Shown here: positions 35,423-44,011 of the stretch, piece after piece
Numbering within the stretch: the first letter of the stretch is position 1
Layout: the number at the start of each line of letters is the position of its first letter
Source of the DNA: DASQDN01 sp963825845
Lineage (GTDB): Bacteria; Acidobacteriota; Terriglobia; Bryobacterales; Bryobacteraceae
DNA length: 64,000 nucleotides
NCBI GenBank assembly: GCA_963825845.1
Contig: CAWGVL010000014.1
Coordinates: 1-64,000 of the forward strand
Direction: 5' to 3'
The notes under the pieces: model-generated
The model's input: the letters and a program-made list of their open reading frames with translations, nothing else
Told to the model about the DNA's origin: nothing
Databases searched by the model: none
Program-made: the position numbers and the translations under genes

Positions 35423-36564
35423 TCAAGCGCGAACAGCGCCAGTGACCAGCCCGGCGATCCAGAACCGGGCGATGATCTTCGACTCCTGCCAGCCCAGCGC
35501 TTCGAAATGGTGATGCAGCGGCGCCATCTTGAAGATGCGCTTCCCGCGCAGCTTGTAGCTGCCGACCTGCAGGATCACGGACATGCCCTCGAGAATGTAC
35601 ACGCCCCCGATGAATACCAGCAGCAATTCCTGCTTGATCAGGACGGCAACGACGCCCATCGCGCCGCCGAGCGATAACGATCCCGACATCGCCCATGAAG
35701 ATCTCGGCGGGATGCGCGTTGTACCACAGGAAGCCGATGGAGGCGCCGGTCATGGCGCCGCAGAAGATCGGTCAATTCGGCGGCGCCGGGCAGGCGGGCA
35801 ATGTCGAGATACTGTCGCGAACACCGCGTGACCGCTGACATACGACAGGATCGTCATCGCGCCGGCGGCGATGATCATCAGCCCGATAGCAAGCCCATCC
35901 AGGCCATCCGTCAGATTCACAAAGTTCGATGAGCCCGCGATAACCAGGACCATGAAGAGAAAGAAGAACACGAACGCCAGCGGGTATGTCCACGGATTGC
36001 GAGAGCAGGCTGGGGATCAACAGGTCGGGCCTGAAATTCTTCAGGAAGGGAACATTGATGGCAGTGTCGTACGCATCTTTCGCGTGAAGGGACAGCAGCA
36101 TCATGCCGATCGCGAGACAAGCGACCACCTGCAGTCCGAACTTCTGCCGCGCAGTCAGTCCGAGATTGTGCTTCTTACGCACTTTCGTGTAATCGTCATA
36201 AAAGCCGATCGCTCCAAAGCTCAAGCAGACCGAACAGCGCCACCCAGACATACGGGTTCCGAAGGTCGGTCCAGAGCAGCGTAGGTACCACGATTGAAAT
36301 GATGATCAGGACGCCTCCCATCGTCGGCGTACCAGCCTTCTTTTGATGGGATCTCGGACCTTCCTCGCGAATATGCTGACCGATCTGAAAGTCCCGAAGC
36401 TTGCGGATCAGCCAAGGACCGATGATGATACAGATGAACATCGCCGAGATGCTCCCCAGAGCAGTCCGGAACGTCACGTAACGGAAGAGATTCAAAGGAC
36501 TTAAAAACGGGTACTCTTTCGCGTACCCGAGGAACAAAAATTGATAAAGAAGCCAGTAGAGCAT
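35423..36564 (-). CDS. mraY: Phospho-N-acetylmuramoyl-pentapeptide transferase MraY (frameshifted)
   Basis: Integral membrane enzyme forming lipid I. In order: YVTFRTALGSISAMF, HQKKAGTPTMGGVLIIIS, then GAIGFYDDYTKVRKKHNLGL (catalytic DDY), ARQKFGLQ, NFVNLTDGLDGLAIGLMII (NLTDGLDGLA loop), YNAHPAEIFMGDVG, LLVFIGGVYILEGMSVILQV and KMAPLHHHFEALGW (HHH metal site region). Breaks near 36225, 36005, 35810, 35765 and 35690. The final intact segment fixes the stop at 35423. It sits 9 bases after murF and 17 before murD. Confidence 0.92.
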
Positions 36565-36573
36565 AGAGGAGGG

Positions 36574-37854
36574 CTATTCGAGAAACCTCTCCAGGGCCTT
36601 CTCTACGCGAGTGCCGCGTGAGCCTTTGAACAGTATGGCATCTCCTTCTTGCGCAATTGAACGTAGATGGAGACCTGCCTGCTCGGGATCTTCGAAAAAA
36701 AACGCGGCGTCGCTGGACAAGCCAGCGGTTACCGCCGACTCCACCAAGAAACGGGCGTCGCCGCGTATCCCAACAAGCACAGTTACCCCGCACCGGGCAG
36801 AATAGAGACCTACCTCCCGGTGCAAAGGCTCGGACCAATGTCCGAGTTCGAGCATCTCGCCCAGCACGGCGATTCGCCGCTTTGCCGGAACATCCCGCAG
36901 CACTTCCAGCATTCCGCGGACTGCATCGGGATTCGAGTTATAGCAATCGTTGATAATTTCGATACCATTGCGCGCGAGCCGCTCCCCGCGCATCTTGCCT
37001 GGCGCGAGCGAACGCACAGCGTCTCGCGTTGTGGGCGGATCAATGCCAAACACTCGAGCGACAGCAAGTCCTGCGAGTATATTGCTGATGGCGTGCCTTC
37101 CTTGCATCGGGCTTTCGAACTCTACGCCGTCCGCGCGGAACCGGACGCCGTCGGCGCGAAGTTCGATATTCATCGCCTGCGATAAACCGTAGTACACGGT
37201 CCGCGGTCCCCGGAACTTACGGACGCGCTCATCGTCCGCATTCAGAACCGCAACGCCATCGGATTTCAACGCTTCCACGAGTTCGCGCTTCGACGCGGCG
37301 ATCGCGTCGATCGAATCAAAGTTCTCGATATGCGCGTACCCGACATTCGTCACCACCGCAACATCGGGCTGGACGATCCGCCCAAGCGCTGCGATCTCCC
37401 CCGCATGGTTCATCCCGTACTCGAGCACGGCTACCGTGGCTTCCTGCGGCATCCGCAATAACGACAGAGGCAGCCCAACGTGATTGTTGAAATTGCCGAT
37501 CGTCTTGCCGACAGGCATGGCAGAGCCGAGGACTGCCGCAATCACATCCTTGGTCGTCGTTTTTCCTGCGCTGCCCGTAACTCCCACCACGGGCCCTCCC
37601 CAACGGGCTGCGGCCCACTTCGCCAGTTGCTGCAGCGCCTCCAGAGTGTCGCCCACTCGAATGAGACGATCACTCGTGCCGAGGTCGCGATGAACTACAG
37701 CACCGGCCGCCCCCCTGGCAAGCACATCGTCAACGAACGCATGTCCGTCCTGAACGTCGCCTGCAATCGCAAAGAACAAGTCCCCCGGCTGCAGAGTTCG
37801 CGAGTCAATGCTGAACGAACGCACCTCGCCTGTAAGCGCGGTCTGCGCTCCCAT
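36574..37854 (-). CDS. murF: UDP-MurNAc-tripeptide--D-Ala-D-Ala ligase
   Basis: Adds the terminal dipeptide to the precursor. SFSIDSRTLQPGDLFFAIAG, ATP loop GVTGSAGKTTTKD, EYGMNHAGEI, VAVVTNVGYAHIENFD, MQGRHAISNILAGLAV, IINDCYNSNPDAVRGML, LGEMLELG and the C-terminal ILFKGSRGTRVEKAL. From ATG 37854 it lacks the usual first 10 residues. A neighbouring frame just upstream (37856-37885) encodes LRFSLAEAAR, which would join it if the CGCGCGCG stretch were miscounted, so the true start may lie near 37885. Confidence 0.95.
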   Translation of the reverse strand: MGAQTALTGEVRSFSIDSRTLQPGDLFFAIAGDVQDGHAFVDDVLARGAAGAVVHRDLGTSDRLIRVGDTLEALQQLAKWAAARWGGPVVGVTGSAGKTTTKDVIAAVLGSAMPVGKTIGNFNNHVGLPLSLLRMPQEATVAVLEYGMNHAGEIAALGRIVQPDVAVVTNVGYAHIENFDSIDAIAASKRELVEALKSDGVAVLNADDERVRKFRGPRTVYYGLSQAMNIELRADGVRFRADGVEFESPMQGRHAISNILAGLAVARVFGIDPPTTRDAVRSLAPGKMRGERLARNGIEIINDCYNSNPDAVRGMLEVLRDVPAKRRIAVLGEMLELGHWSEPLHREVGLYSARCGVTVLVGIRGDARFLVESAVTAGLSSDAAFFFEDPEQAGLHLRSIAQEGDAILFKGSRGTRVEKALERFLE

Positions 37855-37893
37855 CGCGCGCGCGGCCTCCGCGAGACTGAATCGCAGTGGTGT

Positions 37894-38049
37894 CTAGTCC
37901 TCCAGTTCCCAAACCCACAGCGTCTCTTTTTCACCGGTGGCCGTATCGACGACATTGACGATCGGCGCCACCATGATCGCGGCCTGGGCATCTGCGGCGG
38001 GCAGCGGCTCGCCGGGCTTGCCGGGCATCTCTCTACGTTTCTTTGCCAT
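37894..38049 (-). CDS. Small ORF between murE and murF, 51 aa
   Basis: Frame reads MAKKRREMPGKPGEPLPAAD and ends EKETLWVWELED. Basic proline-rich N-terminus, hydrophobic middle (AAIMVAPIVNVVDT), acidic C-terminus. ATG 38049 lies inside the murE end (17-base overlap), a layout typical of translationally coupled genes, and the stop is followed within about 10 bases by the murF N-terminus. No family recognised. Its reality rests on layout and on the otherwise unexplained 150-base gap in a tightly packed operon. Confidence 0.5.
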   Translation of the reverse strand: MAKKRREMPGKPGEPLPAADAQAAIMVAPIVNVVDTATGEKETLWVWELED

Positions 38050-39517
38050 AACCAAACCCCTTCAGAATGTTTCGCGCGACCTCACGGTCGTCGAAAGGTA
38101 TCGTTCTGTCCTTCAAAGTCTGATACGCCTCGTGTCCCTTGCCGGCAATGAGGACGACGTCGTCCGGACCGGCGCTCCCGATAGCGCGGCGAATTGCCTT
38201 CTCGCGATCGGGCTCGATGATATGCGGTGTATCGAAGCGCCGGATGCCGACCATGGCGTCCATCATGATGCTGAGGGGATCTTCCGATCGCGGATTATCG
38301 GAGGTCAGCACAACGGTGTCGCTCAACTCCGCGGCGGCCATTCCCATGAGAGGACGCTTCGTCCGGTCGCGATCTCCACCGCAGCCGAATACGGTGATGA
38401 CATGTTTATCGGTCAGTGTGCGGGCGATCGAGATAGCGTTGCGCAATGCGTCATCCGTATGCGCGTAATCCACGATCACCAGAAAGGGTTGCCCGACATC
38501 CACACGCTCGAAGCGGCCAGGAACGGCACGGCAGCGCGAAATGCCCTGGGCGATTACTTCCGGCCCGATCCCGACACTATAGGCCGCGCACCATGCTGCC
38601 AGGAGGTTGTAAACATTGACTTCGCCGACCAGCGGCGACTCCACCGCGTAGCTTTTGCCTGCGTAGTGAACCTCAAAGCGGAGCCCGTCGAAACCGGTTG
38701 TGACGCGTTGCGCCCGCGCCGATGCTCCTTCTCCCAAACCATACGTGATGACCTCCGTGTCAGCCTTTATTCGAATTGCGGATGCGTACTTGTCGTCATG
38801 GTTGATGACGGCATGCCTCGGCCCAGGAGAACTCTCGCTCGTGAAAAGCATCCGCTTTGCGTCGAGGTAGGCGTCCATGGAGCCGTGGAAGTCCAGGTGA
38901 TCCCTGGTCAAGTTCGTAAATACCGCTGTCTCGAATTGAATGCCGTGTACACGGCCCAGACTCAAGGCGTGCGAGGAGGTCTCCATCGTGACGTGCGTGC
39001 CACCCAGGCTTTCCAGTCCAGTGAACATCCGGAAGAGGTCGAGCGACTCAGGCGTCGTGTTGATGGACGGCAATTGACGTCCGGCGAGACGGTACTCGAT
39101 AGTACCGACCAGCGCCGTCGTTAGCCCCGCTGCGGTGAGAATGGAATCGATCAGGTAGGTGGTTGTTGTTTTCCCGTTTGTGCCTGTAACGCCGATAATC
39201 TTCAGCCGGCGATCGGGATGGCGATAGAAGTTTCCTGAGGCTGCTGCCAAAGCCTGCCGCCCATGGGCAACACGGACCCAAAGGCCATCGAAGTCCGGCG
39301 GCTCCGGCGCTTCACTTACTACAGCGATGGCGCCCCGCGCGATTGCCTGAGCGGCGAACTGGCCTCCATCCGCCTTCGCTCCGGCAAACGCAAAGAACAA
39401 AAATCCTTGCTCAACTTTTCGTGAATCGTACGCAAGCCCGCGGATCTCCTTCGAAGCTTCCGGCGCTGGTATAAACGACAGCAACGGAGCTCCGGAGAGA
39501 ACTTCAGCGAGTGTCAT
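38033..39517 (-). CDS. murE: UDP-MurNAc-L-Ala-D-Glu:meso-DAP ligase
   Basis: 494 residues. RGLAYDSRKVEQGFLFFAFA, ATP loop GVTGTNGKTTTTYL, STTP-type substrate loop (INTTPESLD), METSSHALSLGRV, FTNLTRDHLDFHG, CRAVPGRFERVD, VDYAHTDDAL, FGCGGDRDRTKRPLMG and SDNPRSEDP. The DNPR motif is the family marker for meso-diaminopimelate, so a DAP-type wall is predicted. ATG 39517 (MTLAEVLSG) is chosen over an upstream extension into repeat DNA; AGGA lies 6 bases before it. Confidence 0.96.
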   Translation of the reverse strand: MTLAEVLSGAPLLSFIPAPEASKEIRGLAYDSRKVEQGFLFFAFAGAKADGGQFAAQAIARGAIAVVSEAPEPPDFDGLWVRVAHGRQALAAASGNFYRHPDRRLKIIGVTGTNGKTTTTYLIDSILTAAGLTTALVGTIEYRLAGRQLPSINTTPESLDLFRMFTGLESLGGTHVTMETSSHALSLGRVHGIQFETAVFTNLTRDHLDFHGSMDAYLDAKRMLFTSESSPGPRHAVINHDDKYASAIRIKADTEVITYGLGEGASARAQRVTTGFDGLRFEVHYAGKSYAVESPLVGEVNVYNLLAAWCAAYSVGIGPEVIAQGISRCRAVPGRFERVDVGQPFLVIVDYAHTDDALRNAISIARTLTDKHVITVFGCGGDRDRTKRPLMGMAAAELSDTVVLTSDNPRSEDPLSIMMDAMVGIRRFDTPHIIEPDREKAIRRAIGSAGPDDVVLIAGKGHEAYQTLKDRTIPFDDREVARNILKGFGYGKET

Positions 39518-39540
39518 TGCGATCCTGCCACGCTCAATCT

Positions 39541-40032
39541 GTGGATAAAGTTGTTTAAAACATTCCAACTATATCTTGTTTCAAAGACTTGTGTTTCGGA
39601 AAAGAACGCGCCTCCACGTGGAATCGGACAGAGGCGCGCTTGGGAAGTGCTCAGGCGAGATAGTACCCGCCCCGACAGACAGCTGTCCAAAGCGTGGGTT
39701 CCTGTCGCGCTCGCACAGCGGTGGAAATTATTGTTTAAAACGTAATAAAGATATTCTGTTTCAATAAGTTGCCCGTTGGAAAAGAACGCGCCTCCATGTG
39801 GAATCGGATGGAGGCGCGCTTGGGAAGTCGTCAGGCGAGGTAGTACCCGCCCCGACAGAGGGCTGTCCAAAGCGCGGGTTCCTGTCGCGCTTGCACAGCT
39901 GTGGAAATTCTTGTTTAAAACGTAAACATAATTTTCTGTTTCAGCCGGTTGTCCACTGGCAAAAGTACGCGCCCCCATGTGGAATCGTACGGGGGCGCGC
40001 TGGAGAGAGCCGGACGAGTTGGAGAGCGGTAC
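39541..40032. repeat. 180-bp-period tandem repeat array with hairpins
   Basis: Two full units (39541-39720, 39721-39900) and about two thirds of a third (39901-40020) are in exact 180-base register, judged by GTTTAAAAC at 39553, 39733 and 39913. Each contains a GC-rich hairpin around a conserved GTGGAATCG loop: arms CGCGCCTC/GAGGCGCG (39607, 39631), CGCGCCTCCAT/ATGGAGGCGCG (39787, 39808) and CGCGCCCCC/GGGGGCGCG (39968, 39991). A T-A pair in units 1-2 becomes C-G in unit 3, a compensatory change. Units 1-2 also carry GACAG-4-CTGTC. The array fills the 515-base gap between ftsI and murE; no convincing gene is present. Confidence 0.9.
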
Positions 40033-42048
40033 TCATCTGGCAAACTGGACCCTTACTCTCTCGCCGGGTCGGAGAACCGATCCGGCCGCGGGCTCCTGCC
40101 GTCTCGCAATCCCGGCTCCTGCAATCTCGACACGAACGCCAAGGGCGGATGATTCTTCCATCACCTGCCGCTTGGTCTTGCCATGGAAATCCGGAACTTT
40201 GGGACCAGCCGGCATCATCTCCGGCGGCAGCGACGGACCCATCATCGCGGCCTGCTGCAATTCTTCGCCATCAATCGGATTCGACAGTTCCGCGAGCGAA
40301 AGGTCGTTTACAGGCTCTTCTTTTTCATCCGTACCTTGAGGAGGACTATCCGGCAGGTCGCGAGGAACATCGAGGAAGCGCAACGCCGCGCCTGCCACTT
40401 CACGGAAGACCGGGGCTGCCACAGCGCCGCCGTATTGCGAGGCGCCGTTCAGCGTAACAACCACGACGATACTCGGATTGTTGACGGGGGCGAAGCCCAT
40501 GAACGACGCATTGTACTTGTGCGTGTACACATGAGCCGCAGTATCGAAGATCTGCGCCGAGCCGGTTTTTCCACCGGAAGTGTACCCGTCCAAACGAGCC
40601 TTTGTCCCGGTCCCTTTTAAGACAACCTGCTCCATCATGCGCCGCATCGTGATAGCCGTCTCGGGTTTGATCACACGTTTCGGTGGCTCGAGGGTCTCGA
40701 TCTGCTCGTCCGGCATTCCTTCCCGCGAGGCCTTCCGGATCAGGCGCGGTCTCACGAGCATTCCACCGTTAGCAACGACGCTCGCCGCCTGCGCCAGTTG
40801 AACGGTCGTGGTGATGATTTCGTGGCCCATCGCGATCGATCCGATCGCCGCCGGATGCCACTTCTGCCAGTTCCGCAGCATTCCGGGGGACTCGCCAGGC
40901 ATCGAAATTCCGGTTCGCGTTCCGAACCCGAATCTCTTGATGTATTCCCATAGCCTTTGGTTCCCGACCTTGAGTCCGATCTGGATCGCGCCGATGTTGC
41001 TCGATTTCGCAAGTACGTCCTCAACCGTAAGCGCCGAGTACGAGTTGTGATCGCGAATGACGCGCTTGAACAGCGTCATGCGGCCGTTGCCGCAAGGGAT
41101 GATCGTGTTCGGTTTGATGTTCGTTGTTTCAAGCCCTGCCGCGATCGTGATCACCTTGAACACTGACCCGGGTTCAAACGGAGCCGATACCGCGAGGTTA
41201 AGACGATTCGACAGGTTCTCGCCTTCTTCGGGACGGTCGTTCGGGTTATAGCTGGGATAGCTTGTCATCGCCAGGATCTCGCCGGTTTTCGGATCCATTA
41301 CGACAAGACTTCCCGTCTTGCAGTGATTTTCTTTGACGGCCTTCTCCAGTCCGCGCTCGGCAACGTACTGAATACGCTCGTCGATCGTCAGCGTCACGTT
41401 CTTACCTGGCTGCGGGTCCGTGAAATATTTCCGATCGAAGACGTTATGCCGGACATCGGCCTGCGTTCGCATCACACCCGGTCTGCCGCGGAGCAGTTTA
41501 TCGAGTGAGAGTTCGATACCGTTATTGCCACGCTCCTCATGATTGACGCTGCCTACGATGTGGGCGGCTCTCTCTTCTTTTGGATAGAGCCGCGTGCTTT
41601 CGGTCCGGAACTCGATCCAATCGAGGTTATAGCTGCGCAGCTTTTGTGATTCCTCGTCGGTCACCTTGCGCTTCACGTACAGAAAGCCGCGCTTGTTATC
41701 GATCGCTTGCTGGATCTTTTCAAGAAGAGGCTTCGCTTCCATGTTCAAGACAGCGGACAGCAGATCCGCTGCTACCGCCGGATCAGGGATTCGGAGCGGA
41801 TTCACAACGACCGTATCTACCTGCACGCTCATGGCGAGTGGCTCTTCGTTTCGGTCGTAGATGGCTCCCCGGGCCGCCTGGACTTCTACCTTGCGGATAT
41901 GTTGGGAGTCGGCGTACTTGCGGTATTTTTCGTGATCGAAGATCTGAAGATCGACAAGGCGGAGGACGAGGATGACTCCCCACACAAAACAAATGCGCGC
42001 GAAGATCCTCAACCTTTTTACGGCCAACGACTCCGCGCGCGGGTCCAA
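40033..42048 (-). CDS. ftsI: Division transpeptidase FtsI/PBP3-type with PASTA domain
   Basis: 671 residues: one N-terminal membrane helix (about 14-34), the dimerisation domain (AARGAIYDRNEEPLA, ELSLDKLLRG), then a transpeptidase domain with catalytic S295 in EPGSVFK, S349-S-N351 and K494-T-G in SGGKTGSAQ. About 610-671 form a single PASTA domain (VPDFHGKTKRQVMEESSALG). PASTA on a division PBP is common in Gram-positives and seen in some Acidobacteria. TTG 42048 is accepted because GGAGGGG is immediately upstream and no other start fits. Works with FtsW. Confidence 0.95.
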   Translation of the reverse strand: MDPRAESLAVKRLRIFARICFVWGVILVLRLVDLQIFDHEKYRKYADSQHIRKVEVQAARGAIYDRNEEPLAMSVQVDTVVVNPLRIPDPAVAADLLSAVLNMEAKPLLEKIQQAIDNKRGFLYVKRKVTDEESQKLRSYNLDWIEFRTESTRLYPKEERAAHIVGSVNHEERGNNGIELSLDKLLRGRPGVMRTQADVRHNVFDRKYFTDPQPGKNVTLTIDERIQYVAERGLEKAVKENHCKTGSLVVMDPKTGEILAMTSYPSYNPNDRPEEGENLSNRLNLAVSAPFEPGSVFKVITIAAGLETTNIKPNTIIPCGNGRMTLFKRVIRDHNSYSALTVEDVLAKSSNIGAIQIGLKVGNQRLWEYIKRFGFGTRTGISMPGESPGMLRNWQKWHPAAIGSIAMGHEIITTTVQLAQAASVVANGGMLVRPRLIRKASREGMPDEQIETLEPPKRVIKPETAITMRRMMEQVVLKGTGTKARLDGYTSGGKTGSAQIFDTAAHVYTHKYNASFMGFAPVNNPSIVVVVTLNGASQYGGAVAAPVFREVAGAALRFLDVPRDLPDSPPQGTDEKEEPVNDLSLAELSNPIDGEELQQAAMMGPSLPPEMMPAGPKVPDFHGKTKRQVMEESSALGVRVEIAGAGIARRQEPAAGSVLRPGERVRVQFAR

Positions 42049-42068
42049 ATCCCCTCCCCTGGAAAAAC

Positions 42069-42554
42069 CTATTGCCGATTCAGCGCGAGGGACTTATCGT
42101 TCTTTGGCTCCAGATACACGGTACGTTCCGGAGCGGGATCGATGAAGTCCTGCATCTTCGCGAGTTCCTGCAGGCGCTCGGCGCTGAGCAAGCGTGCCTC
42201 CTTGATTTCGAGGCGGGCACGATCCACCTGCAGCTTTTGCTGCTCGATCTGAAGCTGGCTTAACTGATAACCGGCCATCAGGCCATAGGCGCTCGGCAGA
42301 AGCATGCCGATGAGCGCCATAGCAGCAATACTGGCCCCACCGACAAACTTCCAATCACGAGCGCGGGCCGTGGGGTCGGCCTGGCGGATCACGCGCGAGT
42401 TGTCGATCCGCTTGGAAAACAGGTACACATCTTCGTTAGGAAGAGAGCGAAGTTTGAACTCCTCGCTCGTTTCCCACGTCACGGACCGGGGCGCAGCGTC
42501 CGCCACGCTACCCGCGCCGATGAACTGGTTGAAAATATTCGCAAGCGTCGCCAT
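42069..42554 (-). CDS. ftsL: FtsL/DivIC-like bitopic division protein
   Basis: 161 residues: 70-residue cytoplasmic part, a membrane helix (ASIAAMALIGMLLPSAYGLM), then a coiled coil (QLSQLQIEQQKLQVDRARLE) and a short tail. Sequence identity to named FtsL proteins cannot be judged by eye, since the family diverges fast. Topology plus position between rsmH and ftsI is the standard basis for calling FtsL. The cytoplasmic region is longer than in E. coli. FtsL scaffolds FtsQ, FtsB and FtsWI. Confidence 0.82.
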   Translation of the reverse strand: MATLANIFNQFIGAGSVADAAPRSVTWETSEEFKLRSLPNEDVYLFSKRIDNSRVIRQADPTARARDWKFVGGASIAAMALIGMLLPSAYGLMAGYQLSQLQIEQQKLQVDRARLEIKEARLLSAERLQELAKMQDFIDPAPERTVYLEPKNDKSLALNRQ

Positions 42555-42617
42555 TTTTTGTTCTTATTCCTTGAACCCACTCCCGAACTACCCACCGTCC
42601 GCACGGACGGAAGAAGC

Positions 42618-43490
42618 CTACACACCCGTCGACAACATCTCTACGGCCCGCAGCTTGGCGCTTCGCGAGGGCGCGTTACCGCGAACCTCGCTCTCGCTGG
42701 GCCGCACCACATGCTTTGTCAGGATTCGAGCCCTACCTTCTCTGGCTAACCCCTGAAAACTTTGCTTCACCTTCCGATCCTCGAGAGACATGAAGGTGAT
42801 GACTACGATCCTTCCGCCTGGGCGCACCAGCTTAGGCGCGTTCTCCAACAGGCTGCCGAGTTCGTCCAGCTCTTCGTTCACCACGAGTCGAAGAGCCATG
42901 AAGGTTCGCGTCGCCGGATGTATGGGACCTGTCCGCGGCACGGCCGACTCGATCACCGACGCTAAATGCGCCGTATCCCGAATTGGCCGCGCGCGAACGA
43001 TCGCTCTGGCTATTTGTCGCGACCTCCTTTCCTCGGCGTACTCGAAAATCAAATTGGCCAACGATTTCTCGTCGACCGTATTCACAATCTCCGCGGCCGT
43101 CCGTCCCTTGCTGCGATCCATCCGCATGTCTACCGGACCGGACGCCATCAACGAAAAGCCCCGCTCCGGCGTGGTGAGCTGAAATCTGCTCACACCCAGG
43201 TCGGCGAGTAGTCCGTCTGCCGCTGTAATTCCCGCTTCGGCTGCCGCTTTCGGCAACTCGGAAAATCGCGCGTGCCGGAATTCGATCCGCTCGATCAGCG
43301 GGCCCACGTTCACTCGAGCCATTTCCATCGACTCGGCGTCGCGGTCGAGCGACAACACCTTGCCGGTGGTCAACCGCTGCGCAATCGCTGCCGTATGTCC
43401 AGCCATACCGGCCGTCACATCGATGTAGATCCCGTCCGGGCGCAGAGCCAGATACTCCAACGCTTCGGGCAACATCACCGGCACGTGCAT
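42618..43490 (-). CDS. rsmH: 16S rRNA m4C1402 methyltransferase RsmH
   Basis: 290 residues: MHVPVMLPEALEYLALRPDG, IDVTAGMAGHTAAIAQRL (SAM loop; usually DxTxGxGGHS), LSLDRDAESM, GLLADLGVSRFQLTTPERGF, DMRMDRS, RTFMALRLVVNEEL, ITFMSLEDRKVKQSF. In nearly all RsmH the last block reads FHSLEDR; here M replaces H, worth confirming. mraZ-rsmH-ftsL order is canonical. Confidence 0.96.
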   Translation of the reverse strand: MHVPVMLPEALEYLALRPDGIYIDVTAGMAGHTAAIAQRLTTGKVLSLDRDAESMEMARVNVGPLIERIEFRHARFSELPKAAAEAGITAADGLLADLGVSRFQLTTPERGFSLMASGPVDMRMDRSKGRTAAEIVNTVDEKSLANLIFEYAEERRSRQIARAIVRARPIRDTAHLASVIESAVPRTGPIHPATRTFMALRLVVNEELDELGSLLENAPKLVRPGGRIVVITFMSLEDRKVKQSFQGLAREGRARILTKHVVRPSESEVRGNAPSRSAKLRAVEMLSTGV

Positions 43491-43499
43491 ACATGCGCC

Positions 43500-43955
43500 T
43501 TACAGCAGCCCCTTCCGCTCGAACGCCTTCAGCTTCTCGGCCCGATTCTGCGCAGCGCGCTGCTTGCGTTCCTCGTAGACCTCGGCGCCGAACAGCTTGA
43601 TGTGTCCTTTTTGGTGCTCCAGCCACACCTGCTGGTTTTCAACCTTCATTGCCTTCCGCATCGGCGCGGGTACCAGCAGCCGCCCTTGCGGGTCAACATC
43701 GGCGTCACCCCCGAGATCGTTTGCCGTGAACAGCAGATCCTCGCCGTCGTCGGTCTCATCGCCGGGCGTAACCAAGGTCGTTACAACCTGCTTCCAAACG
43801 GGAATAGGATAGATACGGCCTATGCGCTCGTCGAAGCTCGTTACGAAAACTCTTGTAGCGCCGATCTCCGTCAGATATCTGTGGAAATCGGCTGGCAGCT
43901 TCAGCCGGCCTTTCTCGTCAATACGGGCAGGATAGATCCCACGGGGATGCTCCAC
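43500..43955 (-). CDS. mraZ: Transcriptional regulator MraZ
   Basis: Two AbrB-like repeats: PARIDEKGRLKLPADF near the N-terminus and DVDPQGRLLVPAPMRKAM about residue 85 (the DxKGR/DxxGR pair that defines MraZ). GTG 43955 is preferred over GTG 43982: it places the RG-x(5)-D-x-KGR block at the family-normal distance from the start, and the longer start would sit inside the repeated operator. MraZ represses and tunes its own dcw operon by binding direct repeats upstream, matching the site at 43979-44011. Confidence 0.93.
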   Translation of the reverse strand: MEHPRGIYPARIDEKGRLKLPADFHRYLTEIGATRVFVTSFDERIGRIYPIPVWKQVVTTLVTPGDETDDGEDLLFTANDLGGDADVDPQGRLLVPAPMRKAMKVENQQVWLEHQKGHIKLFGAEVYEERKQRAAQNRAEKLKAFERKGLL

Positions 43956-43978
43956 CGAGCCGAGATTGACAGTATCGA

Positions 43979-44011
43979 CCACTTTGTACCATTACGATCC
44001 ACTTTGGACCA
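43979..44011 (-). promoter_or_regulatory. Putative MraZ operator: four TGG repeats at 10-bp period
   Basis: On the minus strand TGG occurs at exact 10-base steps (complement CCA at 43979, 43989, 43999 and 44009), two of them extended as CAAAGTGG. Established MraZ sites are 3-4 short direct repeats (TGGGN in E. coli, AAAGTG in mollicutes) with a 10-bp period. The block ends 24 bases before the chosen mraZ start. The remaining 44012-44204 is leader or promoter DNA of the dcw operon; I found no confident -35/-10 pair in it. Confidence 0.75.

Noticed and set aside
39540..39548. Perfect DnaA box (TTATCCACA on the minus strand) at the edge of the first repeat unit
   Set aside because: One 9-mer is expected about once per two such windows by chance, the other units have degenerate versions, and there is no dnaA/dnaN or AT-rich unwinding region, so no origin is called.
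39514..39978. 154-residue minus-strand ORF spanning the repeat array, with an internally repeated 60-residue sequence
   Set aside because: It is open only because the 180-base period is a multiple of three; conservation follows the DNA hairpins, not codon positions, and it overlaps the murE start.
39541..40032. CRISPR-like array
   Set aside because: Units are 180 bases with conserved interiors, not short repeats with unique spacers, and no cas genes are present.
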